5,393 nt of DNA from Candidatus Sulfotelmatobacter sp. (GTDB lineage Bacteria; Acidobacteriota; Terriglobia; Terriglobales; Acidobacteriaceae), in assembly GCA_030049565.1 (NCBI GenBank), contig JASIKQ010000644.1, positions 1-5,393 of the forward strand, in the 5' to 3' direction. Positions within the stretch are counted from its first letter, which is position 1; each line of letters opens with the position of its first letter. Below the pieces are notes generated by a model. The model did no database searches. It was not told the origin of the DNA and saw nothing but the letters and a program-made list of their open reading frames with translations. The position numbers and the translations under genes were made by a program. This document shows positions 1-4,268 of this stretch, piece after piece.

Positions 1-618
1 AAAGAGCCAAAGCAAGTGGCAAAGCTTGTCGAAAGCAAGCTGAAGTATCCTGTGTTCGCAAAGCCGGCAAATCTCGGTTCCTCGGTGGGCATCAGCAAGG
101 CCCACAACCGCAAAGAACTTGGCCCCGCCATCGAAGAGGCCGCAAAATTCGATCGCAAGATCGTCATCGAGCAGGGCGTGGGCGGCAAGAAAAATAAGGC
201 GCGCGAAATCGAATGCTCAGTGCTCGGCAACGACGATCCCATAGCTTCCATCCCCGGCGAAATCGTTCCGGTTAAAGAATTCTATGACTATGACGCGAAG
301 TATCTGGACGAAGGCTCGGAGCTGATCATTCCAGCGAAGCTCACGAAAGCCGAAACAAAGAAAATTCAGGAGCTCGCGATTCGCTCATTCAAAGCCGTCG
401 ATTGCTCCGGCCTGGCGCGGGTGGATTTTCTGATGGATCCCACCACGCGCAAGATTTACGTGAACGAAATCAACACCATGCCCGGATTCACCGCCATCAG
501 CATGTATCCCAAGCTGTGGGCCGCTTCTGGGCTCGAGTATTCCGAGTTAATCGACCGGCTTATCCAGCTGGGCATCGAGCGACACGAGGATAAAAAGAAG
601 AATCAATACAGCCGATGA
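1..618 (+). CDS. ddl: D-alanine--D-alanine ligase, C-terminal part (5' end outside window)
   Basis: This cytoplasmic ATP-grasp enzyme joins two D-alanines to make the dipeptide used by MurF in peptidoglycan synthesis. The frame is open from base 1, so the N-terminal domain lies outside the window; 205 residues are visible. The central ATP-binding segment [12 protein letters not shown] (fragment residues 19-30) includes the ATP-contacting Lys21. The omega-loop stretch [12 protein letters not shown] follows. The C-terminal catalytic part has ARVDFLMD (Arg140, Asp142) and [11 protein letters not shown] (metal ligands Glu156 and Asn158). The omega loop reads AKY and not AKF. In this family Tyr there goes with D-Ala-D-Ala and Phe with D-Ala-D-lactate synthesis, so a vancomycin-sensitive type is inferred. 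The C-terminus ends in a Lys-rich tail. The stop codon overlaps a possible ATG of the next gene (ATGA, 615-618), which suggests one operon with nagA. Confidence 0.96.
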   Translation, partial: KEPKQVAKLVESKLKYPVFAKPANLGSSVGISKAHNRKELGPAIEEAAKFDRKIVIEQGVGGKKNKAREIECSVLGNDDPIASIPGEIVPVKEFYDYDAKYLDEGSELIIPAKLTKAETKKIQELAIRSFKAVDCSGLARVDFLMDPTTRKIYVNEINTMPGFTAISMYPKLWAASGLEYSELIDRLIQLGIERHEDKKKNQYSR

Positions 619-662
619 CGCTGCAGTTGTGGCGCTGTCGAAGATTCCCCGGTTCAGTGCCT

Positions 663-1841
663 ATGATCGTCGTCTCCGCGAAACGTCTCTATACGCCGCA
701 AGAAAAGATCGATGATCCTTTGCTTTTTATCGAGGATGGCATCGTCCCGGCAATTTCTTCACGGACCCAGCAGGAAGTTCCAAAGAATGCGACTCTGGTC
801 GACCTCGAAGACTCAATTCTCTCTCCGGGATTCGTCGACATTCACCTGCACGGCGGCGCAGGCATTGATGTCATGCGCTCTTCGCTTTCCGAACTGCCGC
901 GCCTGAATCGTTTCCTCACCCAACACGGGGTCACCGCTTACTTTCCAACCACGGTTGCCGCGCCACTTGAAGAGACGTGCCAGTCATTGTCCCGCCTAGC
1001 CGATGCCATAGAAGCCGCAGAACATCCTGTATCCAAACACACCGCTGCGAAAGATGAAGCCCAGGCCAAACCGGTCGGCATCCATTTGGAGGGCCCGTTC
1101 CTTAGCCATAAGCGGCGGGGCGTGCACCCTCCCGAATATTTGCTCGACCCAACGCCCGAAGCTTTCGATCGTCTCTGGCAGGCCGCCCGCGGTCATGTGC
1201 GTATGATGACCATCGCTCCCGAACTCCCTGGAGCGCCCGACGTCATCGCCGAAGCTGCGAGCCGCAAGGTGCTGGTCAGTATCGGCCACTCTGATGCGTT
1301 ACTCCAATCGGCCCACGCCGCGGTGCAAGCCGGCGCACGCCATGCCACGCACACCTTTAACGCCATGCGGCCGCTCGATCATCGCGATCCCGGCATCGTC
1401 ACGGAAGTACTCACCAACCCCCAGCTCAGCGCCGACATCATCGCCGATGGCATTCACATCGCGCCCGAAGTGGTGAAGCTTTTTCTGCAAGCCAAGGGAC
1501 TTGAACGCTCCGTGCTGATCACCGATGCGACCGCCGCAGCCGGCATGCCCGATGGAACCTACCAGTTAGGCCCGATTCAGGTGGAAGTAAAAGAGGGAAA
1601 GTGCACAGCGCACGGAAAACTCGCCGGCAGCGTCCTCACCATGGACCGGGCAGTTCACAATGTAATGGCCTTCGCAGGCTGGAGTTTACAGAACGCACTC
1701 CGCGCCGCCACGCTGAATCCCGCCTCTGCCGCCGGCCTGTCGCGACATGGCACCCTGGCCCCCGGCGCCGAAGCAAACTTTGTCGCTCTCACCTCAGATG
1801 GAAAAGTGAAAAAAACCATCGTCCGCGGCCGCGGCTTGTAG
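663..1841 (+). CDS. nagA: N-acetylglucosamine-6-phosphate deacetylase
   Basis: NagA removes acetate from GlcNAc-6-phosphate to give glucosamine-6-phosphate, a cytoplasmic step in amino-sugar use and cell-wall recycling. From this start it is 392 residues, normal for the family. Amidohydrolase landmarks, in order: PGFVDIHLHGG (HxH pair, residues 61 and 63), GIHLEGPF (metal-ligand Glu143), VSIGHSD (His209), ATHTFNAM (His230), LITDAT (catalytic Asp288) and a C-terminal strand region with NPASAAGL and LAPGAEANFVAL. All expected metal and catalytic residues are present. I chose ATG 663 because MIVVSAKRLYTP matches the usual NagA start. An upstream in-frame ATG at 615 overlaps the ddl stop by 4 nt and would add 16 residues rich in Trp, Cys and Arg with no family resemblance; neither start has a clear Shine-Dalgarno. 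The segment before the HLEGPF motif (about residues 115-137) is somewhat long and Ala/Lys-rich. Next to ddl it supports a peptidoglycan theme. Confidence 0.95.
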   Translation: MIVVSAKRLYTPQEKIDDPLLFIEDGIVPAISSRTQQEVPKNATLVDLEDSILSPGFVDIHLHGGAGIDVMRSSLSELPRLNRFLTQHGVTAYFPTTVAAPLEETCQSLSRLADAIEAAEHPVSKHTAAKDEAQAKPVGIHLEGPFLSHKRRGVHPPEYLLDPTPEAFDRLWQAARGHVRMMTIAPELPGAPDVIAEAASRKVLVSIGHSDALLQSAHAAVQAGARHATHTFNAMRPLDHRDPGIVTEVLTNPQLSADIIADGIHIAPEVVKLFLQAKGLERSVLITDATAAAGMPDGTYQLGPIQVEVKEGKCTAHGKLAGSVLTMDRAVHNVMAFAGWSLQNALRAATLNPASAAGLSRHGTLAPGAEANFVALTSDGKVKKTIVRGRGL

Positions 1842-1967
1842 TTTTCGACTTCTGAGCGGCGTCTAGTCGGGGCGAGGATTTTGGCCAGCTTCTTTTGGAG
1901 GTGCGCGTTCCCCGACCGTTCTTTGTGGGCTATGCGCTGCAGGCTTTTCTTCGGCGCGATAGAACTC
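1842..1967. other. Convergent intergenic gap, no clear terminator
   Basis: These bases separate the end of nagA (+) from the end of the small basic gene (-). I see no convincing stem followed by a T-run. The only strong palindrome, CCGCGGCCGCGG (1823-1834), lies inside the last nagA codons. It is followed by a short TTTT at 1842-1845, so it could at most be a weak terminator. Confidence 0.3.
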
Positions 1968-2141
1968 TTATTTCACCAATGGCTGGCCCGGTGACGCGAC
2001 CGCGAGCTTGTGCAGCTTGGCGCTCAAACGGCTGCGGTCGTTATCGCTCTTGGCCGCAGCGATGCGTTTGCGCAGGCTGGCAATCTTATGTTTGCGAGTG
2101 CGGCGCCGGCGAATCTCCGGGCGGCGGCTGGGTGCTGACAT
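1968..2141 (-). CDS. Small Arg/Lys-rich protein, 57 aa, function unknown
   Basis: This short gene lies in an otherwise empty stretch. It starts at ATG 2141 behind GAGGAG (2150-2155) with an 8-nt spacer, the best ribosome binding site in the window, and ends with TAA at 1968-1970. The product begins MSAPSRRPEIRRRRTRKHKI, then an amphipathic helix-like segment (ASLRKRIAAAKSDNDRSRL), and ends PGQPLVK. It has no Cys, no membrane span and a very high net positive charge, so binding to RNA, DNA or the ribosome is a reasonable but unproven inference. The EIRRRRxRxxK pattern resembles short hypothetical proteins I associate with Acidobacteriota and Planctomycetota (perhaps the DUF6800 type); that match is from memory and uncertain. 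A weak sigma-70-like promoter is listed separately upstream. It could still be a chance open frame, but the strong RBS and the family-like N-terminus argue against that. Confidence 0.72.
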   Translation of the reverse strand: MSAPSRRPEIRRRRTRKHKIASLRKRIAAAKSDNDRSRLSAKLHKLAVASPGQPLVK

Positions 2142-2149
2142 GGGCTTCG

Positions 2150-2155
2150 CTCCTC
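2150..2155 (-). promoter_or_regulatory. Shine-Dalgarno site of the 57-aa basic protein
   Basis: The minus strand reads GAGGAG, eight bases before ATG 2141. This strong site fixes the start of a gene short enough to be missed by length-filtered gene calling. Confidence 0.75.
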
Positions 2156-2190
2156 GTGTGATTTCGGCGATGTGACGCTCTTGCTTGGTT

Positions 2191-2220
2191 AGTATGTCCC
2201 ACTAGGCCGCTCGCCGTCCA
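2191..2220 (-). promoter_or_regulatory. Possible sigma-70-like promoter for the basic protein
   Basis: On the minus strand TGGACG (2215-2220, 4 of 6 to TTGACA) stands 18 nt before CATACT (2191-2196, 4 of 6 to TATAAT), about 50 nt upstream of the start codon. The match is weak and could be chance. The rest of the gap up to 2312 holds only a loose inverted repeat, CTTGGG (2252-2257) with CCCAAG (2269-2274). Confidence 0.22.
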
Positions 2221-2312
2221 CCCGAACTGGCCCCACCTGCCAGCCGGGGCGCTTGGGGCGCAAAGACTCCCAAGTCCGGTACGCCGCTGTGCGCTGTCTG
2301 AGGTTGACAACG

Positions 2313-2414
2313 TCAGCGGATCAGGAAGTAGTAGACCAGTCCCACTACGGAGATCGCGATGAGCAGAAAAGGCAGCCATCCGACTATCGACTTCACGCTT
2401 GGGGTGGACTTCAT
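2313..2414 (-). CDS. Possible 33-aa single-pass membrane peptide
   Basis: ATG 2414 to TGA 2313-2315 encodes a peptide with a short positive N-terminus (MKSTPSVKS), one hydrophobic span of about 20 residues (roughly residues 11-31, including GWLPFLLIA and SVVGLVYYF) and a final Arg. This is a well-formed one-helix membrane topology with the N-terminal Lys residues probably inside. The frame is open further upstream to 2603, but that extension is polar, has no similarity I recognise and no better start, so I take the inner ATG. There is no Shine-Dalgarno. Instead TACAAT (2422-2427 on the minus strand) sits 7 nt before the ATG, which would place transcription start at or next to the start codon (leaderless). 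Function unknown. Similar one-helix peptides often act as small subunits or regulators of membrane proteins, but nothing here identifies a partner. Confidence 0.42.
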   Translation of the reverse strand: MKSTPSVKSIVGWLPFLLIAISVVGLVYYFLIR

Positions 2415-2421
2415 GCTTGAA

Positions 2422-2427
2422 ATTGTA
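2422..2427 (-). promoter_or_regulatory. Candidate -10 box for a leaderless transcript
   Basis: TACAAT on the minus strand matches TATAAT at five of six bases and ends 7 nt before ATG 2414. No good -35 is seen; CTGTGA with an 18-nt spacer matches three of six. The position fits a leaderless mRNA for the 33-aa membrane peptide. Confidence 0.25.
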
Positions 2428-2529
2428 AAGAGCGAACCTTTGCGCTCACAGGTTCCTAAAGTCACCAGACAATAGCGGTTTCTTTCAGACAGTTCGTGGC
2501 CGTTCGCCGCCTGCCCGCCCGGGAACTCT

Positions 2530-2660
2530 TCATCGCATAGTCGCATCGACATGGGCAGCCCACCATTCCAGCCGCTCCCGGCTGAGTATCCGGCCGTCAC
2601 CATGCCCGGTGATTATGGTCCTTGCATGCAGCCCGGCAAGCGATAAGCTGCAATTGTCCA
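2530..2660 (-). pseudogene. Possible remnant of an MBL-fold hydrolase C-terminus
   Basis: In the 270-nt gap between the divergent genes at 2414 and 2685, the minus strand has an open stretch ending at TGA 2530-2532. It reads SLSLAGLHARTIITGHGDG and then SRERLEWWAAHVDATMR. The order leucine-rich helix, ARTIITGHG, then an Arg/Glu-rich helix resembles the last part of metallo-beta-lactamase-fold hydrolases, where a PGHG-type His is a zinc ligand. Nothing upstream on this strand looks like the rest of such an enzyme; that DNA is the start of the membrane-protein gene on the other strand. If real it is a truncated relic; it may equally be a chance translation. The remainder of the gap (2428-2529) shows nothing I can name. 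Confidence 0.2.
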
Positions 2661-2661
2661 C

Positions 2662-2677
2662 CTCCTCGCGGAAGGAG
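2662..2677 (+). promoter_or_regulatory. Shine-Dalgarno AAGGAG inside a small hairpin
   Basis: AAGGAG (2672-2677) lies 7 nt before ATG 2685 and decides that start over the upstream in-frame ATG at 2622. The bases CTCCT (2662-2666) can pair with AGGAG (2673-2677) across a 6-nt loop, so the ribosome site could be partly masked in the mRNA. Confidence 0.55.
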
Positions 2678-2684
2678 CTATCGT

Positions 2685-3116
2685 ATGTCGAAGGCATTGC
2701 TAGCCGCAGGTGGCGTCTTGAATACCGTATTTTTCCTCTTCCATTTGCTTTTGGGTTATCGGATCCATAATCTCGTTCAGCTCGCTGCTCCATACCGTGC
2801 TCTGATGGAAGCGCTCAATGTGGGCGGCGTTCTGTTCATCTTTTTCTTTGCCTACGCCTCGTTCTTTCATGGGAAGGAACTGCTCGGCACCGGCCTTGGC
2901 CGCGCGGTCCTGGCGCTGGCCGCCGTACTATATCTCTCACGCGCTGCGGAGGAATTCTTTCTGTTTAACTTCACCGCCGCCGTATTCGGTTCCTGCGTGC
3001 TCGCAGGAGCGGTCTATTTAGCTCTGTTTGCCATTGCTCTCAAGCAGGCTCGCACGCAATTGCTGGGCGCCGGTAAGCTTGAACCGCCGAAGGCTGCCTT
3101 GCCTCGGGCCGCGTAG
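2685..3116 (+). CDS. Four-helix membrane protein of unknown function
   Basis: This 143-residue protein is mostly hydrophobic, with four likely membrane spans at about residues 5-25 (GGVLNTVFFLFHLLLGYRI), 44-62 (GGVLFIFFFAYASFF), 70-86 and 98-119. Features that look conserved and not random are a His in the first span (FLFHLLLGY), HGKELL after the second span, and the charged SRAAEEFF motif at the end of the third. The C-terminal tail (about residues 120-143) is Ala/Pro-rich with a positive charge and is probably cytoplasmic. It resembles small uncharacterised bacterial inner-membrane proteins with a FHLxxGY-type first helix, but I cannot assign a named family. ATG 2685 has a good AAGGAG site, while the open frame extends upstream to 2622 without one. 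A VOC-fold gene follows after only 13 nt, so the two are probably co-transcribed. Confidence 0.85.
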   Translation: MSKALLAAGGVLNTVFFLFHLLLGYRIHNLVQLAAPYRALMEALNVGGVLFIFFFAYASFFHGKELLGTGLGRAVLALAAVLYLSRAAEEFFLFNFTAAVFGSCVLAGAVYLALFAIALKQARTQLLGAGKLEPPKAALPRAA

Positions 3117-3129
3117 TTGGAGGTCTGCC

Positions 3130-3519
3130 ATGACATTCCATTTTGACTGCGTGTTCTATTACGTTTCTGACGTCGATCTGGCTATTCATTTTTATCGTGA
3201 CATTCTGGGCTTCCGCTTCGTTTCGCGCGACGTCGTCGCCCGCTTCGATCTCGATGGCGTTCTGTTTGAAGTTGTCCCCTCCGCCGCGAAAACGAAGCTT
3301 GAGCACGCCGGCAACGCGCGCCTCTGCCTGCGCGTCGAAAACGTCGAAGAAGCCTTGCAGGAATTGAAGGCCAGGGGAGTGCTTGTCCACCACGCAATCG
3401 ACAAAAGCACGGGCGTGCTGGGCTCGTTCGAAGACCCTGACGGCAACGAAATCTGCCTCTGGCAATACGCCTCAGTCGATCTTGCCGCAGAAGAGGAACA
3501 TGCCTTATTTACCTGCTAG
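3130..3519 (+). CDS. VOC (glyoxalase/bleomycin-resistance fold) family protein
   Basis: This 129-residue protein is one VOC module made of two beta-alpha-beta-beta-beta units, usually working as a dimer. The first unit has YYVSDVDLAIHFYRDILGF (residues 11-28) and the second has VENVEEALQELKARG, ending in FEDPDGNEICLWQ (100-112), all typical. ATG 3130 follows GGAGG (3119-3123) with a 6-nt spacer; the frame is open upstream but overlaps the membrane-protein gene there. By eye alignment, the positions that hold the metal ligands in glyoxalase I-type members carry Cys7 (usually His), Glu47 (kept), Arg64 (usually His) and Cys109 (usually Glu). A standard Ni/Zn/Fe site is therefore unlikely. A binding or resistance-type role, or a different chemistry, is possible. 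The acidic tail (AAEEEH) is short. The substrate cannot be told; linkage to the membrane protein suggests a shared process. Confidence 0.9.
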   Translation: MTFHFDCVFYYVSDVDLAIHFYRDILGFRFVSRDVVARFDLDGVLFEVVPSAAKTKLEHAGNARLCLRVENVEEALQELKARGVLVHHAIDKSTGVLGSFEDPDGNEICLWQYASVDLAAEEEHALFTC

Positions 3520-3669
3520 GGATTAGCAGATGAAGGCGCGCCGCCGTCAGCCGCGAACTGCCAAAGGCACATGTAGGTTCGTGTCAGTCGAACTAATGAA
3601 ACCCTCGCTCGCCAATAAAGCACGCAAAATCCGCCACACCGTCGCCGCTTAACACCGCCGAGAGGATGA
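3520..3669. other. Intergenic region between the VOC gene and the repeat
   Basis: This gap lies between the 3' ends of convergent genes. I see no strong terminator. A 40-codon plus-strand frame runs from ATG 3530 to TAA 3650-3652 and encodes a basic peptide beginning MKARRRQPRTAKG and ending KARKIRHTVAA. Only a poor AGGG lies upstream, 8 nt before it. I consider it possible but unsupported as a gene. Confidence 0.3.
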
Positions 3670-3711
3670 AACTGAAAGCTAATAGCTGACAGCTAGCCGC
3701 TAAGAGCTAAG
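3670..3711. repeat. Six-copy 7-bp tandem repeat (AGCTAAN)
   Basis: The units in exact 7-bp register are AACTGAA, AGCTAAT, AGCTGAC, AGCTAGC, CGCTAAG and AGCTAAG. The AGCT core is self-complementary, so small hairpins can form, for example TAGCT-GAC-AGCTA at 3683-3695. The last unit contributes the TAG stop (3707-3709) of the minus-strand protease gene. Heptanucleotide tandem repeats of this kind are known from cyanobacteria (STRRs) and occur between genes in other phyla; any function here is unknown. Confidence 0.75.
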
Positions 3712-4258
3712 ACCGATTCGTCACCACCGACTCAGGCCGCAACACCGCCCCGCGGCAGTTCCCGCACAGCACGCTCTCCTTCAGGTCAATCCACTCGACG
3801 GCGTGGGAAGAAGCCATGGCGCAGCGGTAATCCTGGCAGTGAGTCAGGTTAAGGGTGTGGCCAACTTCATGCACCGCTTCCTTGATCACGCGCTGGCGAA
3901 ATAGCTCGCGGTCGTGAGGGAGGCCGTAGAACTCCTGCCGCAGGCGGTGCGTGGAAAGCAGCGCGCAGGGCCCTCCCATCTGCGCCTCGCCAAAAACAAA
4001 GGTGAGGATGGGAATGTAAAGATCGACCTCCGCCACTCCCAGCATGCGCCACGAATCGGCCGGGACATAGCTCTGCATGGTGCGCAAAATTTCCGATGAA
4101 TGATACTGCTGCCGCTCGCCGTGAAAGGCGAACTCAGGGTCGAGCCGCCCAGGAAGGACCTGGCAGGTTGCGTCGAACGTTTCTGCCAGTTCGACGCGCA
4201 AGTCGCCAAGCAACCTGTCATCGACGTTCCCGATCGGCAGCAGGTGCAGCAGCTTCAT
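3707..4258 (-). CDS. Archaemetzincin-family zinc metalloprotease
   Basis: This 183-residue protein of peptidase family M54 has no signal peptide, so a cytoplasmic place is inferred. The zinc motif is VHEVGHTLNLTHC (residues 129-141): His130, His134 and His140 bind zinc and Glu131 is the general base. It is followed by the family's cysteine-rich hallmark, CQDYRCAM (Cys141, Cys146, Met148) and CGNC (Cys165, Cys168), which should bind a second zinc. The N-terminal half (LLPIGNVDDRLLGDL, then VAEVDLYIPILTFVFGEAQ) is the usual beta-rich lobe. One departure stands out: Asn137 occupies the place of the metzincin Gly in HExxHxxGxxH. Physiological substrates of bacterial members are unknown. AAGG (4265-4268) ends 6 nt before ATG 4258 and overlaps the TGA of the regulator gene upstream, 9 nt away, which suggests translational coupling. 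The C-terminus (VVTNRS) ends inside a 7-bp repeat that provides the stop codon. Confidence 0.93.
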   Translation of the reverse strand: MKLLHLLPIGNVDDRLLGDLRVELAETFDATCQVLPGRLDPEFAFHGERQQYHSSEILRTMQSYVPADSWRMLGVAEVDLYIPILTFVFGEAQMGGPCALLSTHRLRQEFYGLPHDRELFRQRVIKEAVHEVGHTLNLTHCQDYRCAMASSHAVEWIDLKESVLCGNCRGAVLRPESVVTNRS

Positions 4259-4264
4259 CGCGCA

Positions 4265-4268
4265 CCTT
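4265..4268 (-). promoter_or_regulatory. Shine-Dalgarno of the archaemetzincin gene
   Basis: AAGG on the minus strand, followed by TGCGCG and then ATG 4258. Its first A is also the last base of the regulator's TGA stop, so ribosomes ending the regulator are placed to restart on the protease. Confidence 0.5.

Noticed and set aside
15..28. TGGC...TTGT as a sigma-54 -24/-12 promoter
   Set aside because: The spacing is wrong, the -12 GC is missing, and it lies inside the ddl coding sequence.
1895..2161. 88-codon plus-strand open frame opposite the small basic gene
   Set aside because: It is rich in Trp, Cys and Arg, has no similarity I recognise and only a poor start context, and it is antisense to a better-supported gene with a strong Shine-Dalgarno.
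2230..2250. GCCCC / GGGGC inverted repeat as a terminator
   Set aside because: The 5-bp stem has an 11-nt loop and no T-run follows on either strand.
2304..2309. Perfect TTGACA on the plus strand as a -35 box
   Set aside because: No acceptable -10 hexamer stands 16-18 nt downstream, and no plus-strand gene starts within 300 nt.
2086..2379. 97-codon minus-strand open frame
   Set aside because: It overlaps the start of the basic gene and the end of the membrane peptide in other frames and has the low-complexity look of a GC-rich shadow frame.
3040..3465. 141-codon minus-strand open frame opposite the VOC gene
   Set aside because: The plus strand encodes a clear VOC fold with a good ribosome site; the minus-strand translation matches nothing I recognise.
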